Origin: Lampris incognitus
Lineage: Eukaryota; Chordata; Actinopteri; Lampriformes; Lampridae
Length of the DNA: 64,000 nucleotides
Assembly (NCBI RefSeq): GCF_029633865.1
Contig: NC_079219.1
Location: 52,000,916-52,064,915 of the forward strand
Direction: 5' to 3'
Of this stretch, positions 21,360-30,954 are shown piece after piece. The notes below the pieces were generated by a model that saw nothing but the letters and a program-made list of their open reading frames with translations, made no database searches and was not told the origin of the DNA. The position numbers and the translations under genes are program-made. Position 1 is the first letter of the stretch. The number at the start of each line of letters is the position of its first letter.

Positions 21360-21640
21360 CCTTCAGGCCGCGAAGGAGACGTAGGGAGAATGCTTTCAGT
21401 TGCTTGGCTGCAGGCGCCCGGGTGGGCCAGAGGGGTCGCTGGAGAACGACGAGTCCCCGAACACTATACCGATCTACACCCACTATTCCTCGGGTAAGGG
21501 TGGCCTAATGAATGAATGCCTTACCCCGTGGACGCTCTGACGGTGACCGGTTACGGCGAGTCTGGGATACGAACCTCCCAGCCACAAGAACGGCGGTTTA
21601 TTCCGCTCGGCCAACAGAGCGGCCAACTTCATATACTTTG
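21360..21640 (-). mobile_element. tRNA-derived SINE, family B
   Basis: Read on the minus strand, a tRNA-like head carries TGGCCGAGCGG (A-box-like) and GGTTCGTATCC (B-box-like), as in a leucine-type tRNA. A body follows that includes the CGAAGGAGAC block, which also occurs in the repeat at the right edge of the window. It is not a functional tRNA gene, because the acceptor and anticodon stems do not pair convincingly. Confidence 0.5.
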
Positions 21641-21966
21641 ACAATATTTTTGTTGAGGTTTTCGTTTGGAATGTGGTTCAGCAATATTCTAGAATTCTGT
21701 GGCAGTTGGAAGAATGAAGAAGGATCAGATTGTTATAAAACATTAGAGAGCACAAAAGGGTGTAATATGGATTTGTGAATGCCCACTGCCTACCCAGCCA
21801 CGTCACGCATAGTACGCGCGCGCATTTTGGCAGCAAAAGAGGCAACTTCTCCATCTCCAATCAATGCAGAGTGCAAGTGGATTTTTGATCGACTGATATT
21901 TACATTTTTAAAATGTCATCTTGTTGTGTTGTGGGTTGCCAGAGCAGGTCTAGCAAAACTAAAGGC

Positions 21967-22173
21967 TGTAGTGGTTATGGGGCTACATAATTCCCCTTAT
22001 TGAGCTAGTAGGAACGTTAGTTTACAGCTGCTGTTTCCTCGGTTCGGGTTTACAGTGACACACTTCCGCTGCGCGGGTTTTTTGTTGTTGTTGTAATGGT
22101 GGAAGGAATAATTGGTGCACGTTGTGTAGCCGAAAGAGAAAGTTGTCACGACTCCTGCTTGAGCTCCTCTACA
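21967..22173 (+). repeat. 5' LTR of truncated Gypsy relative
   Basis: 207 bp, starting TGTAGTGG and ending CTCTACA, one base before the primer-binding site. The boundary at the left is inferred from the TGTAG/CTACA inverted ends and the family's LTR length. There is no second copy to confirm it. Confidence 0.55.
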
Positions 22174-22174
22174 C

Positions 22175-22188
22175 TGGTGACCCCGACG
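22175..22188 (+). promoter_or_regulatory. Primer-binding site of truncated Gypsy relative
   Basis: TGGTGACCCCGACG, identical to the site in the RT-less element. Confidence 0.7.
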
Positions 22189-22230
22189 TTTGTCTCTTGG
22201 TAGTTATCAGAGACAATCTTTCGAACGAAC

Positions 22231-22929
22231 ATGGTTGACGAAATCAACGCGGTTTCTCTCAAATTGCCAGAGTTCTGGGAGTCATCGGCAACGACATGGT
22301 TCGCCCAGGCGAAAGCGCAGTTTGCTATCCGCAAACTAACGGATGATGCTACTAAATACTACTACGTGGTATCGGCGCTCGGGTGTTCGACTGCAATTAG
22401 AGTGGTGAGTCTCCTTACAAATCCTCCGGCGGCAGACAAATACAAGGGGCTCAAAGATCCCCTCTTGAAGATTTTTGAACTTTCCGACGCCGAGAGGGCC
22501 CACCGTCTCTTTTCTCTGCAAGGCTTGGGTGACAGCAAGCCATCCGAGCTTATGGACAAAATGCTGAATCTGCTGGGACCGGCGCACACACCTGATTTCC
22601 TCTTTGTCCAACTGTTTCTGCGACAACTGCCTGCTCAGGTGCGGACCGCTTTGGCTAACACCAGCATTACCGATTGCCGCAAGCTAGCTGAAGAAGCTGA
22701 GAAGTTCCTCCTGGCCAGCCAACAGCAGCACTGCGCGTCCGCGCTCACCCCTGCCCACCCCCACACGCCACCACCTGGTGACTCCATGGTGGTCGCCGCG
22801 GCAACCCCCGGTCGGCGACAGGAGCCCGGCCTGTGCTTTTACCATGCAAAGTTCGGGGCCAAGGCGAAAAAGTGCACCTCCCCGTGCAATTTCAGCTCGT
22901 CGGGAAACGCTAAGGCCGGCGCTCACTAG
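22231..22929 (+). CDS. Gypsy gag protein
   Basis: A 232-codon frame starts with an ATG about 40 bases after the primer-binding site. It is homologous to the N-terminal part of the fused protein at 18898-20865, sharing the LPEFW start, ATKYYYVVSAL, the PPAADKY block and LKIFELSDAERAHRLF. It then continues through the part that is deleted there (GLGDSKPSEL to a Leu/Ala-rich helical region). The C end has a Cys/His cluster (CFYHAKFG, KKCTSPC), probably a degenerate nucleic-acid-binding knuckle typical of this family. It would form the particle shell. It appears intact although pol is broken. Confidence 0.75.
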   Translation: MVDEINAVSLKLPEFWESSATTWFAQAKAQFAIRKLTDDATKYYYVVSALGCSTAIRVVSLLTNPPAADKYKGLKDPLLKIFELSDAERAHRLFSLQGLGDSKPSELMDKMLNLLGPAHTPDFLFVQLFLRQLPAQVRTALANTSITDCRKLAEEAEKFLLASQQQHCASALTPAHPHTPPPGDSMVVAAATPGRRQEPGLCFYHAKFGAKAKKCTSPCNFSSSGNAKAGAH

Positions 22930-23710
22930 TGGCCATGGGCGTCGGCGGGGAGGACAACAGGCTACTTTTCCTGCGAGACTCCATCTCAGGGCGGTGTTTC
23001 CTATGCGACACTGGGCGCAGAGGAGTGTCGTACCTGCATCGAGTGTGGACGCCCTGTCGGGCGCTCACGGCCCTCCCATGGAAGCTGCTAACGGCGGCTC
23101 TATCCGTACGTACGGCACGAGGCACAATGACATGTGTTTTAACGGACAGCGGTTCAGCTGGCATTTTGTCACCGCCGACGTGGCATTTCCCCTCCTCGGT
23201 GCAGATTTCCTTTGTGCTCATGGGCTGCTGGTGGACGTCAGGAATCCACGCCTGATTGACGCCGTCACCTTCGCTTCACACGCGTGTGCACTAAGCGATA
23301 CAGGCTCCGCCAGGCTGTCCAGCATGCTCTCCAATGAGGACGTGTTTCTCCATCTTCTCTCCGAGTTCCCTGACCTCACTCAGCCCACATTCTCGTCATC
23401 TACGACCAAACATGGGGTTGAGCACCACATCGTCACCACCGGCCCGCCGGTGCACGCCCGAGCTCGGCGCCTCGACCCGACCCGACCAAGCTCTCTGTCG
23501 CCAAGGCGGAGTTTGAGAACATGGAGCGCCTCGGCATCATCCGTCGCTCCAGCAGCCCGTGGGCTTCACCCCTCCACATAGTGCCTAAGCCTGGCGGTGG
23601 GTGGCGTCCATGTGGTGACTACCGTCGGCTCAATGACGCAACAACACCGGACCGCTACCCGGTCCCTCATATCCAAGATTTCTCCGCCCACCTGGCTGGG
23701 AAAGTGATAT
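22930..23710 (+). pseudogene. Gypsy protease and truncated reverse transcriptase
   Basis: A protease signature (CDTG) lies near 23002, and FPLLGADFL about 60 codons later in a second frame, so at least one indel lies inside the protease. After another shift near 23500 the RT N-terminal region is open ([21 protein letters not shown], then GDYRRLN and DRYPVPHI), but it ends at about 23708. The palm with the catalytic aspartates is missing. Confidence 0.7.
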
Positions 23711-23724
23711 TTTCCGGGGCCGTG

Positions 23725-23879
23725 CCTATAGTCCCCGAGCCATAGGACCCTTTCGAAAAAAAAGGTCCCATATTCCCCGTTTCCCCCTAAAAAGGTCCTA
23801 TAATCCCCGTTGCAATAGAAAGGTCCGATATTCCCCGGTCTCATACAAAGCGGGGAACATAGGACCCGGGGACTATAGG
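23725..23879. repeat. Foldback element with internal 16-bp motif
   Basis: The ends are perfect 13-bp inverted repeats (CCTATAGTCCCCG at 23725-23737 and its complement at 23867-23879). Inside, a motif close to GGTCCNATATTCCCCG occurs three times in direct order about 30 bases apart, and once inverted (CGGGGAACATAGGACC, about 23850-23865). The whole 155 bp can fold. It lies at the point where the neighbouring RT frame breaks off. I do not recognise the family. Confidence 0.6.
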
Positions 23880-24068
23880 GAGGACCCACCTCGTCCGTGG
23901 ATACCACCAGGTATCCAGCAGAGCCGTGATGTGGGAGCACAAGGCCTGCTTTACATGTGCAGTGGCCGCACACAACGGTTCCATCCTTCTTCACAGACAC
24001 CCATGGTTTCAGCTGGGTCGCAGGCAGAGCCTGACTATGATGGACCTGAAATTACAGCTAGTGCAGGC

Positions 24069-24518
24069 GGGTCATTCCATGGAAAGTGTTAAGATTGGAC
24101 TTTGGAAGTTTGAGGTTTTTGATCATAACCAAATATTATATATAATTATATATTTTTTATATATTTTAACCAAAAATTATGCATTTTTAATTTAATTAAC
24201 ACATTTCATATGAAGAGGGAAGTATTTTTGCTCATAAGAACAATAAAAGTCTGAGATTTATGTGATATTTTTTAAGTGTTACCTTACATGAATGTGAGAA
24301 ATGGTCAGAGTGGACATGAGAAAATGATTGTAATTTAACAAAAACAACTAAAAATATACAAATTGTATATTTATTATTTAATTGTATTTTGCTTCATGCT
24401 AACCGGTACACTTGAATCAGTGGCTTCAGACACTGAAAACATTACTGACAGTGTTATGCCTCCTTGTCCCCTTTGAATGTTGTGGACTAAAACTTAACAC
24501 TTTCTATGGAATGACCCC
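24069..24518. mobile_element. MITE-like element, about 25-bp inverted ends
   Basis: GGGTCATTCCATGGAAAGTG (continuing TTAAG) at 24069-24093 is mirrored at 24493-24518 with one mismatch. The 450-bp interior is very AT-rich and non-coding. This is a non-autonomous DNA transposon by structure; the superfamily was not determined. Confidence 0.7.
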
Positions 24519-24534
24519 AATGCTAGCTAGATGG

Positions 24535-25055
24535 TGTCGAGAATCACCTTCGTGGTCCTCGTCCCCGAGTCCGTTGATGTGAAGAAAACAGCCACCACGT
24601 CTTAGGAGATTAAAATGATTTTATTGAGTACAGATCTGGAGACACACTGCCAATCCGTCGTGTGTGTCTGACTTTCTTTGTGTGTCAGCTTCTTTATATG
24701 CTAAACCTCCTTTGTTCATTCATCACACATGACCTTGATTTTCCTGTCCACTAGGTTTGGTCAATGCTCCCTTTCATGGTTGAGCTTTAGGGAGTGCTCA
24801 TCCTGTCTGGACCTGCAACTCTTAAGCGGGGGCCCTCCTTGCACCGGACACGGTATCTCTCCCAAGGCCTCAGAGGAGGGGAACCCCACACATTCCGTGC
24901 GAGGCACGCAATATATTTTATCGACATGAATGTGTCTTTCTTCACCCTCTGTTCTGGTTGCACACATTGGTTACATACAGAGTAATACAAATAATACCTT
25001 GGTTACATACATAGTGATACAAATACACTCGGATTATATGTAATATCAATCAACA
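24535..25055 (-). repeat. 3' LTR of endogenous retrovirus
   Basis: On the minus strand the region begins TGTTGATTG right after a polypurine tract (AAAAGGGGGGAT, 25057-25068) and ends CTCGACA, giving similar TGTNGA termini. A TATA-like CATATAAAG (about 24695) and AATAAA (24620-24625) are placed in promoter and polyadenylation order. The length is about 521 bp. No complete second LTR is present; only its last 29 bp recur at 29450-29478. Confidence 0.7.
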
Positions 25056-25084
25056 ATCCCCCCTTTTGATCTCTAAGGAGATCA

Positions 25085-26710
25085 CTAAAAGGCTTCTAAC
25101 TCCGGTTCTACAGGGTTCAGGGCTAACAGGGGCATCATAGGGGGCGGTAGTTCCCCGTCTTTACGCTCAATAGCCGTGATGATGAGCCGGTTTACCAGGG
25201 AACGCAGGCAGGGTATGAAGCAACAACCGCAAGTAACTAGTATAGCCAGGAATACGCCGAGGGAAAGGAGGAGGGACATTACAATACCCTTCCACTTGCC
25301 AAATAGGGAAGCGAGCCATCTTTCAAACGGGTTGGCAATCCCAGAGTGCTCATGCATGGTCTGTGATAATGCCCTCAGACCCTCGAGGGCTCGTGTAACA
25401 GATCCATCTGGGGCGGTGTTATTGGGAATGAAAGTACAACACTGGTCCCCAAACATAGAGCAAACACCCCCTTTTTCGGCTAGGAGCATATCCAGGGCCA
25501 TCCTATTCTGTATGGTCATAAGGGAGGTAGACAAGCCTGCTACGGCATCCCTGGTCAGGTTAGCCAGTCTCAGGATATTGTAGTGGATATAGCTAATGCG
25601 ATCCACATTCTTGTGGGGGAGCACCGGGAAGAGTGCACTGATTAGGGGCATGTTTTCAAACCCGGCGGCCACCTGGTCAACCAGTTTGTACTCATCCGGA
25701 ACCCCCCGGGGCACCCCGATAGCGTCGATATACGTGGGGCCGCCTTTGGACAAGTCGAAATCTTGGGGAGACGTGTCCCTGCGCGGCCGATGGCCGGATT
25801 CCTGGGAACGGTGTAAACCGATCAGGGTGACCGGGAGGGACAGACGGACCAGAGCGCAGTGACCAATCCAGTCGGATGGCAACCTAGCGTGGAGGGTAAT
25901 ACTGCCGCAGTACCAGAATAGGTCGGCCCGCTGACGTGTGAGACGGGTGACATTACCCCAGCCTGTCATATTGACCGTGCGGCAGCACCAGTCTGAGGGA
26001 ATAGTGCCTACGTCGGTACCTGTGTCGTTGTTATTCAGGAAGCAAGTAAAATTACTTTTAACCGGGACAAAAGCGGGCGGGACCAAATCCTTTTTTCCCT
26101 TCTTACCGACCACTGGGTAGATCAGGGAGAGGCCAGAGCAGTTAACAGGCACTGGGTTCATCATAATGGCCATCAGGCAGTGAAACCCACCGGCGTCGTC
26201 CACATGAGTTGGTGCAGGGACGGTAATAAGAACGGGTCGGGCCGAAGAGCAGGCTACACACCCCTCCATACCACGTTCTGCAGCGGTGGCGGAGAGCCAC
26301 TCCAGCCACATAGTCCGTCCCGCATACCCGGTGGCATAATACACTATGTCAGTTGGGTTAATACGATGAGGGTCGACCCGTTTTACCACGGGATCCTCGT
26401 GCTTTTGATCCACCCAGGTGACTCGAAAGAAACTCTGGGGATCCCTACCCGCGACATCGAGCCCGATGGTATACAGGGTGTCGTTTACACCTTTAAATGG
26501 GCACAGCTCCACCAACCCCTTGCCTCTCCGGTTCTTGTCAACATCTGTAAACGCATGTCCGGCCAAACCGAACTCAATACCCTTCTGCTGATCTACCGTG
26601 TCCTCTATGGATATCATGAGGGTCTTACCGTCCCCTCCTAACTGCACTTTTATGTACTTCTCGTAGTCCTTCTTACGGGAGGTGCCGATATTCCCGGTGT
26701 ATGCATCCAC
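25085..26710 (-). CDS. Endogenous retrovirus env, long open frame
   Basis: A 541-codon minus-strand frame encodes most of a retroviral envelope glycoprotein. Visible parts in order: a CXXC motif (CVAC, near residue 150) in the surface subunit, several N-glycosylation sites, and a basic furin-type site (RPRR, near residue 307). Next come a hydrophobic fusion-peptide-like stretch and an immunosuppressive-domain-like region ending in a CX6CC motif (CSMFGDQCC, near residue 417). The protein ends with a long membrane helix (about 475-500) and a short cytoplasmic tail. A covalently linked CXXC/CX6CC pair is the gammaretrovirus-like env type. The signal peptide and about 110 residues lie upstream in other frames. 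Expression is not known; it is described only as an old genomic copy. Confidence 0.8.
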   Translation of the reverse strand: MDAYTGNIGTSRKKDYEKYIKVQLGGDGKTLMISIEDTVDQQKGIEFGLAGHAFTDVDKNRRGKGLVELCPFKGVNDTLYTIGLDVAGRDPQSFFRVTWVDQKHEDPVVKRVDPHRINPTDIVYYATGYAGRTMWLEWLSATAAERGMEGCVACSSARPVLITVPAPTHVDDAGGFHCLMAIMMNPVPVNCSGLSLIYPVVGKKGKKDLVPPAFVPVKSNFTCFLNNNDTGTDVGTIPSDWCCRTVNMTGWGNVTRLTRQRADLFWYCGSITLHARLPSDWIGHCALVRLSLPVTLIGLHRSQESGHRPRRDTSPQDFDLSKGGPTYIDAIGVPRGVPDEYKLVDQVAAGFENMPLISALFPVLPHKNVDRISYIHYNILRLANLTRDAVAGLSTSLMTIQNRMALDMLLAEKGGVCSMFGDQCCTFIPNNTAPDGSVTRALEGLRALSQTMHEHSGIANPFERWLASLFGKWKGIVMSLLLSLGVFLAILVTCGCCFIPCLRSLVNRLIITAIERKDGELPPPMMPLLALNPVEPELEAF

Positions 26711-27051
26711 ATAAGACCACTTATAACAACTCGGCCAAAATACCTTGCGACATATGTAAACGGGTTGTCGTTTCCAGTAATCGTCCTGCCCCTTCGGGCA
26801 GGGGAATAGGTCACACAGCCTTACCCGATATGTGGCTTTGGTCCCTACAGGATGGGTCCAATTGACCCATGAGCTATGCCACCACTTACCAAAATAACAG
26901 CGGAACTCTTCCCCCCTTTTACCTCTTCCCTCTTTGCCCGGCTCTGGGTTAAATCAAAAGCCCAGACGCACCCGGTCAGCCACATCACCACGGCCAGAGC
27001 CCCAACCGCAAACCTAATTTCTACATGATGGTGAGTTCTTTTGACCGTCAT
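26711..27051 (-). pseudogene. ERV env leader segment, frameshifted
   Basis: The ATG at 27051 starts a frame with a hydrophobic signal-peptide-like stretch (residues about 12-32). That frame then leaves the env reading frame near a run of G bases (about 26915-26930 on the plus strand) and stops at 26845. Env resumes in another frame upstream of 26710. The leader is thus separated from the body of env by a small indel, unless a splice or frameshift compensates. Confidence 0.65.
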
Positions 27052-27141
27052 GGCGCCGGCTGCTGGGTCGCCGATCAGCTGGACCGTTCCTCCCGAATCG
27101 GCTTCTTCTAGCCGGCTATGTGATCGTCCGGCCGGGCTCCT

Positions 27142-28212
27142 CTATGACCTAGGGGAGAGGTTACCAGCACTTTCACCCTGTTCCAAGCTAACGGTGTGGT
27201 TTGGTGCTTCGCTGGAATCTGGTCTCTCTTCCTGGGGGGACGTTGCCTCCTGTAGGCCCTCTTGTATAGCGTCTAGGGTCCGTCCGGGCTCCTCCGCGAC
27301 AGCACACTGGCTCCAATGGTACCAGACGTCTCCTTTCCCTTTCAACCGGACTGCGTGAGACGTCCTCTCTACCACCTCGTAGGGTCCGGTCCACCGGGGC
27401 TCCGCCCACTTCCGCTTAATGGCTCGCAACAGGATCCACCGCGCCTGGGGGAGGGTGGATTCCGGTGCTGGCGCGCGTCTTTCGCCAACCTGTCGGGAGA
27501 GATCTGAAACCAAAGCCTGTAATTCTTTAAAACATGTGCTTTTAGTTCCCCCCATTGACTCTAGTCCCTCCGTTGAGGCCGCCCCTGGCCCCGGAAACTG
27601 TCGCCCCGTCATTAATTCATATGGGGTGAACCCGGTCCTCTGATTGATTGATGACCTAATCGTCATTAGTGCCAAGGGAAGGGATTCAACCCAATTCATT
27701 TTAGTTTGAGCACAAATCTTAGCCAGTTTTTGTTTGAGGTTTTGATTCATTCTTTCTACCTTGCCCTGGGACTGTGGATGGTATACGGTCCCAAAGGCGT
27801 GTTTCAGTCCTAATAGGCTCTCGACCTTTCTGAGGTCGGCCCCCTTGAAATGAGATCCGTTGTCGGAGCGGATTTTGGAGGGGAATCCATGTCGAGGAAT
27901 GTAATGGTTAATCAAGCATTTTATAACAGTGGCGCTATCTTCCTTTTTTGCCGGCCATGCCTCCGGCCACCCTGTCAATTGATCCACACACACCAACAAA
28001 TACTGGTATCCTTTCACCCTCTTGGCTTCCCCCATATCCGTATAATCCAATACCACCTCTTGTCCTGGACACGAGATCAGGGGAAATCCCCCCATTTCAG
28101 GTTTTATGGTGGGGCGAGGATTATACTGAGTGCAAATGGGGCAACTCTTGACGTGGTATTTAGTCATGTCGGTCAAAAAAGGATGCCACCAATGGCAAAG
28201 ATTTCGATTCAT
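27142..28212 (-). pseudogene. ERV integrase
   Basis: A 356-codon minus-strand frame. The second half of the zinc-binding domain (CPIC) is at the start, then the integrase core with its three acidic residues in VLDYTD, RSDNGSHF and GKVERMNQ contexts. A C-terminal SH3-like region (PRWTGPYEVV) and an acidic tail follow. The N-terminal histidines lie upstream across a frame break near 28215-28250. It ends 90 bases before the env leader, the usual pol-env arrangement of a simple retrovirus. Confidence 0.8.
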
Positions 28213-28248
28213 CTGAACAGCCCCTACATGCCCTATTCCGTGGGCCTC

Positions 28249-29449
28249 CTAAAGAGCCTTCCTTCTAATCCCTGGTGGCAGGACTATTCGGCCATCGGGT
28301 CCTCTCCATAACCCCCCACATTCCGTTGCTCCGCGCTGTACCCACACTGCTTGCTCCTGTATCCCTGCCTTTCCTTGAAAATATTTTATGGTCTCCTGGT
28401 CCCATATTTCACTAACTTCCTCCTGTTCTGTTGTCATCATTTGATGAGCCGTCAAATATCCTGTCACTTGCTTCGCCACCCTATCTACTTCCTGATTTCC
28501 CTTGGCTACCAGAGTATTTCCCACATCGTGCCCTTTACATTTTACCACTGCTACCTGTTCTGGTAGGTGAATGACCTCAATTAGTCTCTTGATATCCGAC
28601 TTGTGTTTAATGGGCTTCCCTCCTGCGGTGATAAACCCCACTCGCTGCCATTGGGGAATCTCTAAATGCACCACCCCTACTGCGTATGCCGAGTCTGAGT
28701 ATATGGTTACCCTTTTTCCTTTTCCCCACTCCAGGGCCGCAATCAGCCCTCTTATTTCAGCCCTCTGTGCTGACATTTGTCCCTCTAGTTTTTCTGCTAC
28801 TACAGTTTCGAGCCCTGTCTCTGTCTGTCTTACCACCGCATATCCTGCCTGGAGGCCCTTTTGCTCATCCCGATAGCAACAGCCATCCGTGTACAACACT
28901 ATAGCCCCTGGTATAGCCTGAGCTTCCAAATCTGGTCTTATTGTTTCCTCTTGTTCTACCCGTCTTTCACATTCGTGTGGTTCCCCCGTTCCCATTCTAT
29001 CCACCATGTTTATCCCTTCGTGGATAAATGTCACGTTTGGTGCCTCCAAGGCCTTTGTTATTCTCTGTTGTCTCAGCGGTGTCATAGTAAAACGTTGTGA
29101 GTTAACATAGGCTATTACACTGTGTGTTGTTAGGACCGTCAGTGGGTGACCCATCACAATGTGTGCTGTTTTTTGTAAAATTTTTGCTACGCCTGCTGCA
29201 TGTTGTGTACACGGCGGGTGTCGCTTCTCGGTGGCGTCCAACAGTATGCTAGCATACATCAAAATCCTTCTTCCCCCCCCTTTTTTCTGAAACAGAATGC
29301 CATTTACTGTGCCGTCTGTTTCAGAAACATCCAAATAGAAGGGTAGGGTGTGATCTGGAATAGCAAGTTCAGCGCTTTGGGCCAAGCGTTGCTTCAAGGC
29401 AATGAAAGCGGTTTCTGCCTCGGGAGTCCAGAGCAGTGAGGCGAGAATT
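28249..29449 (-). pseudogene. ERV reverse transcriptase connection and RNase H
   Basis: A minus-strand frame (open to 29397 with a start codon, and in coding frame to about 29445) contains the RT thumb and connection. RNase H follows with its acidic residues (YTDG near residue 170, AEIRGL, YSDSAY, and a late EVDRVAK), then the first part of integrase. The RT fingers and palm, protease and gag are missing, because the element breaks off at 29449. The frame ends at 28249 and pol continues in another frame. Confidence 0.8.
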
Positions 29450-29478
29450 TGTCGAGAATCACCTTCGTGGTCCTCGTC
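29450..29478 (-). repeat. 29-bp copy of ERV LTR end
   Basis: It is identical over 29 bp to 24535-24563, the terminal (U5-side) end of the ERV LTR. It lies exactly where the pol coding sequence stops. It is too long for a retroviral target duplication (4-6 bp), so it is probably what remains of the 5' LTR after a deletion. Confidence 0.6.
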
Positions 29479-29633
29479 TGGTCCGTGAGCACATCGGTAG
29501 GAAGAAGGTACGGGTCGGTAGCTAACCCTGCTATCGCTAGCTTCTCCACATATCGCTCTTTGTGCCGTCCTACAAGGTGACTCACTTCACAGGACAACTC
29601 CACAACATTACTCTGACTATTGGTAGCCATCAC
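29479..29633 (-). pseudogene. Fragment of transposon-derived protein, N-terminal part
   Basis: A minus-strand frame of about 50 codons with an ATG near 29633 contains a HKERYVEKLAIAG block followed by DPYLLPTD. I recall similar segments near the N-terminus of transposon-derived proteins that carry THAP and YqaJ-like domains in fish and invertebrates. The frame is interrupted at 29479 by the ERV fragment. The identification is tentative. Confidence 0.35.
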
Positions 29634-29870
29634 TTAAATTTAAACTATAATAGCTACTCATTCTTCGCAATATTTTGTTTGTTTTTGTTGTTCGCTTTTG
29701 AATTTCCCGGTCTATCACTTCCTGCCGTCCGTCATGGCGCAGTCTCCCTCGTCACATGATAATTGTGACGTGTCTGCAAAGGGTGACTAGACAAGTTTAC
29801 GTGGCAGCTCCGGTCCATTTCCGCATTCAGGCCACCCCATGCTTTTCTTTTCCGGTGTAACGAGTAGCTA
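29634..29870. other. No gene recognised
   Basis: Spacer between the two minus-strand fragments, possibly an intron. No other feature seen. Confidence 0.4.
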
Positions 29871-29885
29871 CCTGGTTACCACAGT

Positions 29886-30146
29886 TCAGGGAAAGGGTTT
29901 TCTTTGGTTGGTTTTTTGGCAATGTAGTGATGGGAACAAACAGACGTTTTTCGATGGTTTCTTCAAATTCAAAGCCTTCAACCACATCCGTGATTCGAAA
30001 TCTGCTGTTGGTTTTCTGTGGAAGGAAAACAATGGAATGCAGGGACATTGCCGTTTTGTGGCAGGTCGATGGGCAAAACAGTCTCTATCCAACCACTCAT
30101 TCAGGCGTTTCCGTGTATTAGTACAGCCACGCACCGCACAATGTGT
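29886..30146 (-). pseudogene. THAP-like zinc-finger exon
   Basis: On the minus strand, from about 30146, CAVRGCTNT supplies the first two Cys of a C2CH finger. A long insert follows with CPC, then FSFHRKP, a WLKALN block and a late VC...HC pair before KPFPELW-like residues. This is the order of a THAP DNA-binding domain of the kind found in transposon-derived fish proteins. The frame is open for about 85 codons. It may be the first exon of a gene whose second exon is the fragment at 29479-29633; the ERV insertion would have broken it. Confidence 0.45.
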
Positions 30147-30954
30147 CCCTGAACTAATTTCTTTTAATTTTCTAATGTCCCATTTTAATGTTTAATGTTG
30201 TTGAAGATATCGCAGATCTAGGCTTGCATGTTTACATCCGGCTACGGTTGTTTAGACCGGAAGAACAATGCACCCCGGCGCCCTAGGTAAGGGCGGGAAA
30301 ACTCGTCTATAGGTATGTGTAAAGCAGACTTAAATAGAAAGATCAGATAATGACTCAGGTGAATCATCCCGTCATGAGTGCATTGAGAATACATTTGTCA
30401 TACAGAGGAAGAAAAAAAAAATTTTGTACAGACCAAGTTCAAGTCCACTCGTTTTAAGTCCTCTCAGAGTTAAAATAAAATGTACTTTCTGTAAAATATC
30501 GAACGTCTTCATACCTACTGGCTACTGTCATATAACACAATCAACTCCAACAGTAACAATCCCATGAGGCCTTGCGCTCCCCCAGCGCAGCTCCGCCGGT
30601 CGCTACAGGTAGCCGGTTTCACAAGTTGTACTTCCGGCATTTAATTAAATAAATTTACCTTTAATTTTGGCTGATGTAAAAAAATTCAACTTCGTTTTCA
30701 GTTGCAAATGAGAGATTTAGATGAAGTGGACTTGAGGTAAACTGAACCTGTGTGTTAGTTTGTCCTGTTGACGCCGTCGTGAATCAGTCTACTGGTTTTG
30801 TTTTATTTAGCTAACGCGTCCGCACTAAACAGATTCTGGTCTCAGTGGACACATCAGTTGCTTTGAGCCTGTCTACATTGGAAAATTATTTAATGGGAAG
30901 CACTTTTTGGGATTATTTTCAGTGCTTTTTGCTCTGAGTGCCCAGTAACACAAG
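30147..30954. other. No gene recognised
   Basis: Non-coding. It could include the promoter of the minus-strand THAP-like fragment, but I see no defined element. Confidence 0.4.

Larger units (their letters stand above)
21967..23710 (+). mobile_element. Gypsy element relative, 3'-truncated
   Basis: It has a 207-bp 5' LTR, the same 14-base primer-binding site as the RT-less element, an intact gag frame, a protease remnant and the first part of reverse transcriptase. The element stops within RT at about 23710 against a foldback repeat, and no 3' LTR is found. Gag similarity and identical primer-binding site place it in the same family as 18565-21111, in opposite orientation. Confidence 0.75.

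Noticed and set aside
21500..21640. Functional tRNA-Leu gene on the minus strand
   Set aside because: A- and B-box-like blocks are present, but the arms do not pair well and a SINE body follows.
25085..29449. Co-opted host env gene such as percomORF
   Set aside because: The env lies next to pol remains and an LTR with a polypurine tract and has a frameshifted leader. It is best described as a provirus fragment; co-option is left as a question.
24535..29478. 29-bp repeat as target-site duplication of the ERV
   Set aside because: Retroviral duplications are 4-6 bp, and the left copy lies inside the LTR terminus.
29827..30195. 118-codon plus-strand frame
   Set aside because: It is antisense to the THAP-like frame, whose Cys/His spacing makes the minus strand more credible.
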